This document shows, one piece after another, positions 8,128-24,357 of a DNA stretch of 64,000 nt. The stretch covers positions 20,906 to 84,905 of the forward strand of contig JAWVCW010000039.1 of assembly GCA_033857955.1 (NCBI GenBank), given 5' to 3'. Below the pieces are notes generated by a model. It ran no database searches, was not told the DNA's origin, and saw only the letters and a list, made by a program, of their open reading frames with translations. Made by a program: the position numbers and the translations under genes. Position 1 is the stretch's first letter. Each line of letters begins with the position of its first letter. This DNA comes from Gaiellasilicea sp033857955 (lineage in GTDB: Bacteria > Actinomycetota > Thermoleophilia > Gaiellales > Gaiellaceae).

Positions 8128-9408
8128 GTGTCTCTCCGGGAACGCTCGGCGATCGACGACGTCCTCGAGGCGCGTCAGCGCTATGTCGCACGGGGCGTCT
8201 CGACTCCCCGGCTCGTGGTCGTGCGCGCGGAGGGCGCGCAGGTCGAGGCCGCGGACGGCACGGTCTACCTCGACTTTGCGGGCGGGATCGCGTGCCAGAA
8301 CACCGGACACGGGTTCGCACCCGTCGTGGCGGCGATCCACGAGCAGGTCGACAAATTCCTCCACCAGTGCTTCATGGTCGGCACCTATGAGCCCTACGTC
8401 GAGGTGTGCCGCAGGCTCGCCGAGCACTCGCCCTGCGCGGGCGAGAGCCAGAAGTCGATCCTGGTGAACTCGGGCGCGGAGGCGATCGAGAACGCGGTCA
8501 AGATCTCACGCGCGGCGACCGGCCGCTCGGGCGTCGTCGTCTTCGACAACGGCTTCCACGGCCGCACGCTGCTGACGATGGCGATGACGAGCAAGGTGCG
8601 CCCGTACAAGGCCGGCTTCGGGCCGTTTCCGTCGGAGGTCTATCGCACAGTCGCTCCGTATCCGTATCGCGGCATCGACTCGGACGCCGCGATCGCCGCG
8701 CTCGAGCACCTGTTCAAGAGCGAGGTCGACGCGGAGTCCGTCGCGTGCATCGTCCTCGAGACCGTTCAGGGCGAGGGTGGCTTCATCCCTATGCCGCCGG
8801 ACTATCTGTCGAGACTTGCAGAGGTGTGCACAGCGCACGGAATCCTCTACGTCGCCGACGAGGTGCAGTCCGGTGTGGGGCGGACCGGGCCGATGTGGGC
8901 GGTCGAGCACTACGAGGGTGTCCAGCCCGATCTCCTCGTCTCGGGCAAGTCGCTCGGCGGTGGCCTGCCGCTCGCCGCGGTCACCGGTCGCGCGGAGATC
9001 ATGGACGCGCCGGGGCCCGGGGGACTTGGCGGGACATTCGGCGGGAACCCGGTCGCCTGCGCTGCAGCAGCCGTCGTGCTCGATACGGTCGCGGAGCCTG
9101 CGTTCCGCTCGCGCGCCGACCAGCTGGGCGAGACGCTGCGTGGCCGCCTCGACGAGCTCGCATCCCGCCACGAGCAGATCGGCGAGGTGCGTGGCCTCGG
9201 GCCGATGCTGGCGCTCGAGCTTCGCGAGCAGGGCGCGGAGCTCGCGCAGAAGATCACGGGCGCGGCCTTCGAGCGCGGCCTGCTCCTCCTCGCCTGCGGC
9301 CTCTACGGGAACGTGATCCGGCTGCTGCCCCCGTTGACCGTGACCGACGACGAGCTCGATCGCGGTCTCGGCCTGCTCGAGGAGTGCCTGGTTGCAGCCG
9401 CAGGCTGA
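8128..9408 (+). CDS. gabT: class III aminotransferase, 4-aminobutyrate/polyamine type
   Basis: A 426-residue PLP-dependent class III (omega) aminotransferase. Visible motifs are DGTVYLDFAGGIACQNTGH (substrate/PLP fold start), VNSGAEAIENAVKIS (phosphate-binding), YVADEVQSGVGRTG (Asp contacting the PLP ring nitrogen) and SGKSLGGGLPLAAVTG with the Schiff-base Lys. The closest recognisable role is 4-aminobutyrate:2-oxoglutarate transamination; putrescine or another omega-amino substrate is possible. GTG 8128 is chosen because AAGGAG lies nine bases upstream and the family fold begins just after it; the frame is open further upstream but shows no homology there. It leads directly into the polyamine ABC transporter, whose ATPase gene overlaps its end by 17 bases, implying import and catabolism in one operon. 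Confidence 0.85.
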   Translation: MSLRERSAIDDVLEARQRYVARGVSTPRLVVVRAEGAQVEAADGTVYLDFAGGIACQNTGHGFAPVVAAIHEQVDKFLHQCFMVGTYEPYVEVCRRLAEHSPCAGESQKSILVNSGAEAIENAVKISRAATGRSGVVVFDNGFHGRTLLTMAMTSKVRPYKAGFGPFPSEVYRTVAPYPYRGIDSDAAIAALEHLFKSEVDAESVACIVLETVQGEGGFIPMPPDYLSRLAEVCTAHGILYVADEVQSGVGRTGPMWAVEHYEGVQPDLLVSGKSLGGGLPLAAVTGRAEIMDAPGPGGLGGTFGGNPVACAAAAVVLDTVAEPAFRSRADQLGETLRGRLDELASRHEQIGEVRGLGPMLALELREQGAELAQKITGAAFERGLLLLACGLYGNVIRLLPPLTVTDDELDRGLGLLEECLVAAAG

Positions 9409-10423
9409 GATCGACGTCCGCGTTGCCGGCCTTCGCAAGCGCTATGGCGACGTGACCGCGGTCGACGGCGTCGACCTCGAGATCGGGCGCGGCGAGTTCT
9501 TCACGCTGCTCGGCCCGTCGGGCTCCGGCAAGACGACGACGCTCAGGGTGATCGCCGGCTTCGAGCGACCCGACGAGGGCAAGGTCGAGCTGGGCGGGAA
9601 GGACGTCTCGCAGCTGCCGCCGTACGCGCGCGACGTGAACACGGTCTTCCAGGACTACGCCCTCTTCCCGCACATGACCGTGCAGGAGAACATCGAGTAC
9701 GGCCTGCGGGTGAAGAAGGTGCCACGCGCCGAGCGGCGGCGACGTGCCGACGAGGCGCTGCAGCTCGTGCGGCTCGACGGCTATGGCGGCCGCAAGCCCG
9801 CGCAGCTCTCCGGGGGCCAGCGGCAGCGCGTAGCGCTGGCTCGCGCGATCGTCAACCGGCCCCAGGCCCTGCTCCTGGACGAGCCTCTCGGCGCGGGCGA
9901 CCTCAAGCTCCGCCAGGAGCTCCAGGTCGAGCTGAAGCGGATCCAGCAGGAGCTCGCAATCACCTTTGTCTACGTCACGCACGACCAGGAGGAGGCGCTC
10001 ACCATGAGCGACCGCCTCGCGGTGTTCAACAACGGCAAGATCGAGCAGATTGGCGCGCCCGCCGAGGTCTACGAGCATCCAGCCAGCGAGTTCATCGCCG
10101 GCTTCGTCGGCGTGTCGAATGTGCTCGAACGGGACGGCCGCCGCTTCACGGTTCGTCCGGAGAAGATCCGCATGCTCGGTGACGGCGAGGAACCGGAGTC
10201 GGGCGTCAGCGTGGAGGAGGGGACGATCCGAGACGTGATCTACGTCGGGGCGATCACCCGCTACCACGTGGAGCTCGACGCCGGCGGAGAGCTGACAGTG
10301 GTGAGCCAGAACCTCGAGAGCGGCTCGAGCGAGGCGCTGGAGAGACAGGGAAATCGAGTCCGGCTCGTCTGGCGGCCGGAGCACGTTTTTGTCATTCAAA
10401 CCGGTTCGGACGGAGGAAATTGA
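9392..10423 (+). CDS. potA: polyamine-type ABC importer ATPase (PotA-like)
   Basis: A 343-residue ATPase that powers the importer encoded downstream. It has Walker A (GPSGSGKTTT), a Q-loop (VFQDYALFPH), the signature LSGGQRQR, Walker B (LLLDEPL), the H-loop (YVTHDQEEA) and a C-terminal TOBE-like regulatory domain from about residue 240. The D-loop region reads GAGD instead of the usual GALD. The start is TTG 9392, inside the end of the aminotransferase gene, with GAGGAG upstream; no ATG or GTG is available at a sensible position. Family members import spermidine/putrescine or related amines; exact specificity cannot be set from sequence. Confidence 0.88.
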   Translation: MQPQAEIDVRVAGLRKRYGDVTAVDGVDLEIGRGEFFTLLGPSGSGKTTTLRVIAGFERPDEGKVELGGKDVSQLPPYARDVNTVFQDYALFPHMTVQENIEYGLRVKKVPRAERRRRADEALQLVRLDGYGGRKPAQLSGGQRQRVALARAIVNRPQALLLDEPLGAGDLKLRQELQVELKRIQQELAITFVYVTHDQEEALTMSDRLAVFNNGKIEQIGAPAEVYEHPASEFIAGFVGVSNVLERDGRRFTVRPEKIRMLGDGEEPESGVSVEEGTIRDVIYVGAITRYHVELDAGGELTVVSQNLESGSSEALERQGNRVRLVWRPEHVFVIQTGSDGGN

Positions 10424-10425
10424 CG

Positions 10426-11640
10426 ATGCAGCGAAGAGTGGGACGCTGGGCAGCGGCGACGCTCGCGACAGGAGTGCTGTGCTTCATGGCCGCAGGGTGC
10501 GGCGGTGACGACGGTGGCGACGCGGGCGGCGCGGGCACGACGACGGCGGCAAGCGGCGCACCCGAGGGGATGCTGCAATCGCTCGGCAAGGGCGAGGGCC
10601 AGGTCAACCTGATCGCGTGGGCCGGCTACGTCGAGGACGGCAGCACGGATCCCAAGGTGGACTGGGTCACGGACTTCGAGAAGAAGACCGGCTGTCAGGT
10701 GAACACGAAGGTCGGAAACACCTCGGACGAGATGGTAACGCTGATGCGCACCGGGCAGTACGACGGCGTCTCCGCCTCGGGTGACGCGACGCTGCGCCTG
10801 ATCGCCGCGGGTGACGTCGCGCCGGTCAACACCGACCTGATCCCGAACTATGCGGACGTGTTCGACGGGCTCAAGGACCAGCCGCACAACTCGGTCGACG
10901 GCCAGATGTACGGTGTCCCGCACGGCCGCGGCGCCAACCTGTTGATGTGGCGCACGGACAAGGTGACGACGGCTCCGGATTCCTGGAGCGTCGTCTGGGA
11001 CGAGAACTCGCCGTACAAAGGCAAGGTCACGGCGTACGACAGCCCGATCTACATCGCCGACGCGGCGCTGTACCTGAAGGCGACCCAGCCGGACCTCAAG
11101 ATCGACAACGTCTACGAGCTCGACGATGCGCAGTTCCAGGCTGCCGTCGACCTGCTGAAGAAGCAGCGGGCTTCGATCGGGGAGTACTGGTCGGACTACA
11201 CCAAGGAGCAGGCCGCGTTCGCCGCGGGCAACTCGGTCGTCGGCACGACGTGGCAGGTGATCGCGAACCTGCTGCTCGCGGACAAGGCCCCGATCGAGAC
11301 GACGCTGCCGAAGGAGGGCTCGACCGGGTGGTCGGACACCTGGATGATCTCCTCCAAGGCGAAGCACCCGAACTGCATGTACATGTGGATGGACCACATC
11401 ATCTCGCCGAAGGCGAACGCAGCTGTCGCCGAGTGGTTCGGCGAAGCGCCGTCGAACGCGAAGTCGTGCGACATGACGGCGGACAAGAACCACTGCAAGA
11501 CCTACCACGCCGATGACGAGGCGTACTTCGACCAGGTCGCGTACTGGACGACGCCGGTGAAGGACTGCGGCGACGACCGGGGCGAGACCTGCAAGGACTA
11601 CTCGGAATGGGTGCAGGCCTGGACAGAGATCAAGGGATAG
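10426..11640 (+). CDS. potD: polyamine-type substrate-binding lipoprotein (PotD-like)
   Basis: A 404-residue extracellular solute-binding protein. The N-terminus is a lipoprotein signal with lipobox MAAGC (Cys 25) followed by a Gly/Asp/Thr-rich linker. The mature part shows the periplasmic-binding-protein fold of the spermidine/putrescine family (NLIAWAGYVEDG, GVPHGRGANLLMWRTDK, GTTWQVIANLLL). It should capture the ligand outside the membrane and deliver it to the two permeases downstream. ATG 10426 has GGAGGA eight bases upstream and beats the in-frame TTG two codons earlier. It follows the ATPase gene by two bases. Confidence 0.88.
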   Translation: MQRRVGRWAAATLATGVLCFMAAGCGGDDGGDAGGAGTTTAASGAPEGMLQSLGKGEGQVNLIAWAGYVEDGSTDPKVDWVTDFEKKTGCQVNTKVGNTSDEMVTLMRTGQYDGVSASGDATLRLIAAGDVAPVNTDLIPNYADVFDGLKDQPHNSVDGQMYGVPHGRGANLLMWRTDKVTTAPDSWSVVWDENSPYKGKVTAYDSPIYIADAALYLKATQPDLKIDNVYELDDAQFQAAVDLLKKQRASIGEYWSDYTKEQAAFAAGNSVVGTTWQVIANLLLADKAPIETTLPKEGSTGWSDTWMISSKAKHPNCMYMWMDHIISPKANAAVAEWFGEAPSNAKSCDMTADKNHCKTYHADDEAYFDQVAYWTTPVKDCGDDRGETCKDYSEWVQAWTEIKG

Positions 11641-11643
11641 CCC

Positions 11644-12546
11644 ATCTCCACTCGTGAAGCGGCCGAGGCGCCGCCCCCGGAGTCCCCGGGGCGGCGCCTC
11701 TCGTCGTTCCTCCACCGCCATCCGCGGCTGCGGCTCGGCCTGCTGCTGACGCCGCCGCTCTCGTGGCTGCTGCTCGCGTACCTCGGCTCGCTCACCGTGC
11801 TGTTCGTCGCCGCGTTCTGGCGGCTCGACCCGTTCACGGCCCAGATCGTCCACGACTACGGCTTCCAGAACTTCGAGCTGCTCTGGCAGAGCGACGTCTA
11901 CCGCGCGATCACTCAGCGGACGATCCTGATCGCCGCGGCGGTGACCGTCACGGATGCGGTGCTGGCGCTTCCGGTCGCCTTCTACATGGCGAAGGTCGCC
12001 TCGCCGAAGACGCGGAACCTGCTCGTCGTCGCGATCCTGCTGCCGCTCTGGGCGAGCTACCTCGTGAAGGTCTACGCGTGGCGGATCATCCTGCAGGAGC
12101 AGGGCGTCCTGAACTGGGCGCTCGATCCGCTCGGGCTGTCGGGTCCCGGCTTCGGGAACGTCGCTACCTGGCTCGTCTTCTCCTACCTGTGGCTGCCTTT
12201 CATGATCCTGCCGGTCTACGCGGGCCTCGAGCGGATCCCTAGCTCGCTGCTCGACGCCTCCGCCGACCTAGGCGCGAAGGGCCTGCGGACGCTCTGGCGC
12301 GTCGTGCTCCCGCTCGCGCTGCCGGCGATCGCGGCGGGGTCGATCTTCACTTTCTCGCTCACGCTCGGCGACTACATCACGCCGCAGCTCGTCTCGAGCA
12401 CGCAGTTCATCGGCAACGTCGTCTACAACAACGTCGGCGTCGCGAACAACCTGCCTTTCGCGGCGGCGTTCGCAACGGTGCCGGTCGTCGTGATGGTGAT
12501 CTACCTGCTGGTGGCGCGGCGTGCGGGAGCCTTCGAGAGCCTATGA
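11644..12546 (+). CDS. potB: polyamine-type ABC permease 1 (PotB-like), apparent ATC start
   Basis: A binding-protein-dependent permease with six predicted helices and the EAA loop (DASADLGAKGLRTLWRVVLPLALP) that contacts the ATPase. The start is odd. The first ATG/GTG/TTG in frame is GTG 11797, but it falls in the middle of the first helix, which begins upstream at LLLTPPLSWLLLAYLGS. The frame is closed by the potD stop at 11638-11640, so the start must lie after that. AAGGGA at 11631-11636 is correctly spaced for ATC 11644 (protein beginning I/M-S-T-R-E-A). CTG codons further in are alternatives, as is a sequence error. With ATC the protein is 300 residues, normal for PotB. Confidence 0.8.
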   Translation: MSTREAAEAPPPESPGRRLSSFLHRHPRLRLGLLLTPPLSWLLLAYLGSLTVLFVAAFWRLDPFTAQIVHDYGFQNFELLWQSDVYRAITQRTILIAAAVTVTDAVLALPVAFYMAKVASPKTRNLLVVAILLPLWASYLVKVYAWRIILQEQGVLNWALDPLGLSGPGFGNVATWLVFSYLWLPFMILPVYAGLERIPSSLLDASADLGAKGLRTLWRVVLPLALPAIAAGSIFTFSLTLGDYITPQLVSSTQFIGNVVYNNVGVANNLPFAAAFATVPVVVMVIYLLVARRAGAFESL

Positions 12547-13373
12547 CGTCGCGAGCCGGAACCTGGCTGCTCCGGGGGGCGACCGCGCTCACGCTCGCGT
12601 TCATCTATCTGCCGCTCCTCGTGATCGTCCTCTATGCGTTCAACACGCGGCGGACGCTCGTCTGGCCGATTCCGGGCCTGACGCTGAAGTGGTTCGGCAA
12701 GGCGATCGACAACCCGGGCGTCCGCGACGCGCTCGTCGTCTCGCTCCAGGCCGCCCTCGGTGCGACGGCGATCGCGATCGTGCTCGGATCGCTTGCTGCG
12801 CTCGCGGTTGCGCGCCATCGCTTCTTCGGGCGCGAGGCGATCTCCTTCCTCGTCGTCCTCCCGCTCGCGTTGCCCGGGATCGTGACGGGGATGGCGCTGA
12901 ACGCGACCTTCCGCAACCTGCCGGCGCCGTTCGGGGTCGAGCTCGGTCTCTTCACGATCATGGTCGGGCATGCGACCTTCTGCATCGTCGTCGTCTACAA
13001 CAACGTCGTCGCGAGGCTGCGGCGGACGGCTGCCTCGCTCGAGGAGGCCTCGGCCGACCTCGGCGCCGACGCCTGGCAGACGTTCCGCTATGTCACCTTC
13101 CCGCAACTGAAGACGGCGCTCCTCGCGGGCGGCCTGCTCGCGTTCGCGCTCAGCTTCGACGAGGTAATCGTCACGACGTTCACAGCGGGCGCCGACCAGA
13201 CGCTGCCGATCTGGATCCTCAGCAACCTCTCGCGCCCGAATCAGCTCCCGATCGTGAACGTCGTCGCGGTGTTCGTGATCCTGCTCTCGATGATCCCGGT
13301 CTACTTCGCCTCGAAGCTCTCGAGCGAGTCAGCAGGTGCAGGAGCGACGGGCGTCGCCGGCGGCGCCCGCTAG
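12543..13373 (+). CDS. potC: polyamine-type ABC permease 2 (PotC-like)
   Basis: A 276-residue inner-membrane permease with about six helices and an EAA loop (EASADLGADAWQTFRYVTFP). Its ATG overlaps the stop of the first permease by four bases, a translational coupling typical of potB-potC pairs. Together with the upstream ATPase and lipoprotein it completes an ABC importer for a polyamine-like solute. The gene ends 62 bases before the convergent kinase gene, with an inverted repeat in between that may end transcription. Confidence 0.87.
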   Translation: MTSRAGTWLLRGATALTLAFIYLPLLVIVLYAFNTRRTLVWPIPGLTLKWFGKAIDNPGVRDALVVSLQAALGATAIAIVLGSLAALAVARHRFFGREAISFLVVLPLALPGIVTGMALNATFRNLPAPFGVELGLFTIMVGHATFCIVVVYNNVVARLRRTAASLEEASADLGADAWQTFRYVTFPQLKTALLAGGLLAFALSFDEVIVTTFTAGADQTLPIWILSNLSRPNQLPIVNVVAVFVILLSMIPVYFASKLSSESAGAGATGVAGGAR

Positions 13374-13376
13374 CCC

Positions 13377-13414
13377 CGGTGTCAGACTCGTCTCTGGCAC
13401 CGTGTCTGACACCG
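13377..13414. repeat. REP-like inverted repeat between convergent genes
   Basis: Perfect 11-base arms, CGGTGTCAGAC and GTCTGACACCG, flank 16 bases that themselves hold a third, one-mismatch version (TCTGGCACC). It lies between the convergent potC-like and kinase genes, so it could act as a bidirectional terminator. The motif style resembles REP elements associated with Y1 transposases; no such transposase is in this window. Confidence 0.6.
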
Positions 13415-13435
13415 CCTGTTCATTGCGGACGTGGC

Positions 13436-15832
13436 TTACGCGGGCTTCGCCGATGCTTTCTTCGCCGGTGTCTTCTCGACTGCGGCGGGCAGCTCGACGA
13501 CGAACGTCGACCCCTTCCCGAGGGCCGATTCGACCCAGATCTTTCCGTCCATGCGGCGGACGAGCTCGCGGCAGATGTAGAGGCCGAGGCCGGTGCCGCC
13601 GATACCGAGCGTCATGTCCGGGTCGAGCCGGTAGAACTTCTCGAAGATCCGGCGATGCTCCGAGGGAGGGATGCCGAGGCCGGCGTCGACCACCGAGAAG
13701 CGGATCAGCCCGTCGCCGTTCGCCACCGAGACGGCGACCTCACCGCCCCCCGGCGAGTACTTGATCGCGTTGTCGACGAGGTTGACGAGCACCTGGTGCA
13801 GCTGCACAGGATCGGCCACGACCCGCGCCAGCCGCTTCGCCGCCTTCAGCTGCAGGTCGATCGCCTCGGGCAGGTGCGTCTTCGCTGCCTCGACGACCGA
13901 GCCGGCGAGCTCCGCCGGGTCGAAGCGCTGGACCGAGACGGGAAGCTGGTCGGCGTCCAGGCTCCCTGCCACGAGGAGGTCGCTGACGATCCTGCCGAGC
14001 CGATCCGACTCCGACGCAATCACGCCGAGCAGCTGATCCTGGATCTCGGGATCGAGCTCGATGTCGTTGCGACGCAGCGTCTGCGCCGATCCGTAGATCG
14101 CGGCGAGCGGCGTTCGCAGCTCGTGCGAGACGGTCGCGACGAACTCCGCCTTGATCTCCTCGAGCGCCCGCTCTTCGGTCAGGTCGCGGAACGCGTACAC
14201 GGTTCCCTCTTCGAAGCCGACGCCGGAGCCGGAGATCCAGAGCTCGCGGCCGCTGAACTCGAACGGCACCGTCTCGGCATGGACGAGATCTCCGGGCTTG
14301 TCCGCGACGGGGATCCGCGGCGAGATCTCGTTCCAGCGATGGACGACGTCCGCAATCGGCCGGCCGAGCACCGCTGACTCCGGGAGGCCCGTGATCGACG
14401 CGGCCGCGGTGTTCCACAGGCGGATCACGCCCGCCCGGTCGACGAGGACGACGCCGTCGCCGACCGCTTCGAGCGCCCGTGCGGCCCTGCCGCGCCGCTC
14501 GGCCTCCGCGTAGAGGCGCGCGTTGTCGATTGCGGCCGCCGCGTGCCGTGCGAGCTCCTGCGCGAGGGCGAGATCGCTCTCGTCGTACGTCCGCTCCGAC
14601 TCAGCTGTCACCAGGCTGATCGAGCCGAAGACCTCGTCACGCGCGATCAGCGGCACGGTCACGTACGAGCGTGGCGCCAGCGCTCGCGCGATCTCGAGCT
14701 GGCCCTCGTTGAACCCGAAGGAGCTGAGCGATTCGTCGTCGACGTCCCGCACGAGCACGGGCTCGCGGGCGCGGATCGCGCCGGCGCCGGCTGCACCCGC
14801 CGCCGTCAGCATCGTCTCCTGCAGCTCACGGGCAAGCGTCAGCTTGAGCGGGTCGACGTGCTCGAGCGCCAGGCGCTCGAGCTTGCCGTCGACGAAGATG
14901 TCGACGGCGCACCAGTCCGCGACTCGCGGCACGGCGAGCCGGGCAACGTCCGTGAGCGTCTGCTCGTAGTCGAGCGAGCTGCCGAGTACCCAGCCGGCGT
15001 CGGCGAGGAAGCGCTGCCGCTCCTCGGCGAGCCGTCGATCGTGAATGTCGGTCGCCGTGCCCACCCAGCTGACAACCGCGCCTGCGTCGTCGCGGACCGG
15101 TACCGACCGTCCGAGATGCCAGCGGTACGCGTCGTCGGAGGCGCGGCGCAGCCGGTACTCGCACTCCCAGGGCTCACCGCCTGCCACCGCTCCCTCCCAA
15201 CGCTCGAGCAGCTGCCCGATGTCCTCGGGATGGACGACCGTATGCCAGTCGGAGTCCGCGTCCCGCGGGAGACCGGTGTAGTCGAGCCAGCGCTCGTTGT
15301 AGTAGGTGATTCGAGCATCGGAGTCCGCCGTAAACACGATCTGGGGGACGGCATCGGCAAGGGATCGATACCGCTCCTCGCTCTCACGCTCGATCGCCTC
15401 GATCTCCTGGGCCTTGAGCAGTGCGTCCTGACGCTGGATCTCGACCGTCTTCTGCCAAAGATCGATGAACACCGACACCTTCGCCCGCAGGATGTGCGGG
15501 TCGAACGGCTTCATCAGGTAGTCGACGGCGCCGGCTCCGTAGCCCCGGAAGACGTGCTCGGCGTCCTTCGAGATCGCGGTCAGGAAGAGGATCGGGATGT
15601 GCCGTGTCCGCTCGCGCTTCTTGATCAGCTCGGCGGTCTGGAAGCCGTCCATGCCGGGCATCTGGACATCGAGCAGGATCGCCGCGAACTCCTCGTGCAG
15701 CAGCTGGCGTAGCGCCTCCTCCCCCGACTGCGCGCGGACGAGCTCCTGGCCCAGCGGCTCGAGGATCGCCTCGAGTGCAAGCAGGTTCTCCGGTCGATCG
15801 TCGACCAGCAGGAGCTTGGCTCTGTCGCTCAC
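13436..15832 (-). CDS. REC-PAS-GAF-PAS histidine kinase
   Basis: A 798-residue soluble signalling protein. In order: a receiver domain (about 5-125; VDDRPEN, LLDVQMPGMDG, MKPFDP), a PAS domain (about 150-270), a GAF domain (about 285-430), a second PAS domain (about 440-555), HisKA with phospho-His in TVSHELRTPLAA, and HATPase_c (NLVDNAIKYS, GTGLGLYICRELV). The C-terminal tail is Lys/Ala-rich. Having the receiver at the N-terminus suggests it takes phosphate from, or is tuned by, another kinase, probably the giant hybrid kinase three genes upstream. GTG 15832 overlaps the CheB-like stop by four bases and is preferred to an upstream in-frame ATG. Confidence 0.9.
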   Translation of the reverse strand: MSDRAKLLLVDDRPENLLALEAILEPLGQELVRAQSGEEALRQLLHEEFAAILLDVQMPGMDGFQTAELIKKRERTRHIPILFLTAISKDAEHVFRGYGAGAVDYLMKPFDPHILRAKVSVFIDLWQKTVEIQRQDALLKAQEIEAIERESEERYRSLADAVPQIVFTADSDARITYYNERWLDYTGLPRDADSDWHTVVHPEDIGQLLERWEGAVAGGEPWECEYRLRRASDDAYRWHLGRSVPVRDDAGAVVSWVGTATDIHDRRLAEERQRFLADAGWVLGSSLDYEQTLTDVARLAVPRVADWCAVDIFVDGKLERLALEHVDPLKLTLARELQETMLTAAGAAGAGAIRAREPVLVRDVDDESLSSFGFNEGQLEIARALAPRSYVTVPLIARDEVFGSISLVTAESERTYDESDLALAQELARHAAAAIDNARLYAEAERRGRAARALEAVGDGVVLVDRAGVIRLWNTAAASITGLPESAVLGRPIADVVHRWNEISPRIPVADKPGDLVHAETVPFEFSGRELWISGSGVGFEEGTVYAFRDLTEERALEEIKAEFVATVSHELRTPLAAIYGSAQTLRRNDIELDPEIQDQLLGVIASESDRLGRIVSDLLVAGSLDADQLPVSVQRFDPAELAGSVVEAAKTHLPEAIDLQLKAAKRLARVVADPVQLHQVLVNLVDNAIKYSPGGGEVAVSVANGDGLIRFSVVDAGLGIPPSEHRRIFEKFYRLDPDMTLGIGGTGLGLYICRELVRRMDGKIWVESALGKGSTFVVELPAAVEKTPAKKASAKPA

Positions 15833-16395
15833 GGGCAGCACAATCCATACAGGAAGTGGCCGATCTCCTCGAGCGGCAGCACCGCGTCGGCTGCAGAGGC
15901 CGCGAGCGCTGCGTCCGGCATCGTCCTCCGGCTCGCCGTGTCCGGATCCTGGACGATCGCGACACCGCCGTTCCGCTTGATCGCGGCGAGGCCCGCCGCT
16001 CCGTCCGTGTTCGCTCCGGTCAGCACAATGCCGATCGCGCGCTCGCGGTAGCCGTCGGCAACCGACTCGAAGAGGACGTCGATGGATGGGCGCGCGTACT
16101 GCACGCGGGCCTCGATCGAGAGCGCAAAGCGCCCGTCGTCGACGAGCAGGTGGTAGTCCGGGGGCGCGACGTAGACGTGGCCGGGCTGGATGAGCTCCTT
16201 GTCGTCCGGTTCGGTCACCGGCCGCTCGACGTGTCGCTGGAGGAGCGACTCGAGCACGCCGCGGCTCGCCTCGGGCGAGCGGTGCTGGGCGACCACGATC
16301 GCCTGGTCGACCTCACGGGGGATCCCTTCGAGAAGCGTGCCCAGTGCCTGCAATCCTCCCCACGAGGCGCCGATCGCGATCACCTCGTACATCAT
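15829..16395 (-). CDS. cheB: stand-alone CheB-type methylesterase domain protein
   Basis: A 188-residue protein containing only the CheB catalytic domain, without the N-terminal receiver of chemotaxis CheB. The catalytic triad is visible: Ser in GASWGG (about residue 11), His in VAQHRS (about 38) and Asp in LTGANTDGAAG (about 130). It is expected to hydrolyse methyl-glutamyl esters on a receptor-like protein. No MCP, CheA or CheW gene is nearby; instead it is coupled by four-base overlaps to a CheR gene upstream and a kinase gene downstream. This resembles a split version of the CheB-CheR-PAS-kinase fusion proteins of other bacteria. Confidence 0.88.
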   Translation of the reverse strand: MMYEVIAIGASWGGLQALGTLLEGIPREVDQAIVVAQHRSPEASRGVLESLLQRHVERPVTEPDDKELIQPGHVYVAPPDYHLLVDDGRFALSIEARVQYARPSIDVLFESVADGYRERAIGIVLTGANTDGAAGLAAIKRNGGVAIVQDPDTASRRTMPDAALAASAADAVLPLEEIGHFLYGLCCP

Positions 16396-17221
16396 CGGAC
16401 CTTCTTGAACAGCCGCTCGTCGGCGTCGAGCTCCTCGTACGAGCTTTCGTGCGGAGAGAAGCGGATCGTCTCCTTCTGCCCAAGTGCGAGAACGCCGAAC
16501 GTGGCGAGGCTCTCGTAGAAGAGCCGGTGCACGTGTTCCTGGAGAGGCTGCGCGAAGTAGATCATGACATTCCGGCAGGTGATCACATTGAACTCGTTGA
16601 ACACGGCGTCGGAGGCCAGGTTGTGCTGTGCGAAGACGACGCCGTCGACGAGCTCTCGGGCGAACTGCGCGCCGTTGTATCGGGCGACGTAGTACTCCGA
16701 GAACGAGTGAGAGCCACCCGCCCGGATGTAATTCTGGGTGTACTCCTGCATCTTGTCGAGCGGGAAGACCCCGAGCCGCGCCGTCTCGATCACCGCCTCG
16801 TTGATGTCAGTCGCGTAGATCCGAACGCGGTCGGCAAGCCCCTCCTCTGTGAGCAGGATCGCGAGCGAGTAGACCTCCTCGCCGGTCGAGCAGCCGGCGA
16901 CCCAGACACGCGAGAACGGATACGTGTGGAGCGCGGGCACGACCTTCTCGCGGAACGAAGAGAAGAACGTGGGGTCGCGGAACATCGAGGTCACGTTCAC
17001 CGACAGGTCGAGGAGCAGCCGCTCCATTACCGCCGGGTCGTGCAGGATCAGGTTCTGGAGCCCCGAGACCGTTTCGACCTGCTCTCCGTCCATTCGCCGG
17101 CGCAGACGGCGCCTCAGCGATGCCGGCGCATAGTCGCGGAAGTCGAAGCCGTAGCGGCGGTGGATCCCCTCCAGGAGGAGCTCGATCTCGATTTGCTCGA
17201 GCTCGAGCTCCTCGCCTCTCT

Positions 17222-17237
<16 letters not shown>
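16392..17237 (-). CDS. cheR: CheR-type methyltransferase
   Basis: A 281-residue SAM-dependent protein-glutamate methyltransferase. The N-terminal helical domain (about 15-75, RYGFDFRDYAPASLRRRL) precedes the Rossmann SAM-binding domain (VWVAGCSTGEEVYSLA, YATDINEAVIETAR, VITCRNVMIYF). GTG 17237 lies inside the end of the giant kinase gene (16-base overlap), and the gene ends in a four-base overlap with the CheB-like gene, so all are likely translated together. The methylation target is unknown; the HAMP-rich kinase encoded just upstream is the obvious candidate because no chemoreceptor is present. Confidence 0.9.
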
Positions 17238-24241
<7,004 letters not shown>

Positions 24242-24357
24242 GAGCAACTCCTTTGTTCACAGCGGGGGATCACGCAGGAGCTCCTCTGGCTCCTCGCGCC
24301 TGTATGCCCATTCGAGGGCGATGTTTAACGGCCTGCAGGTCGCGAAACCGTGTGTGG

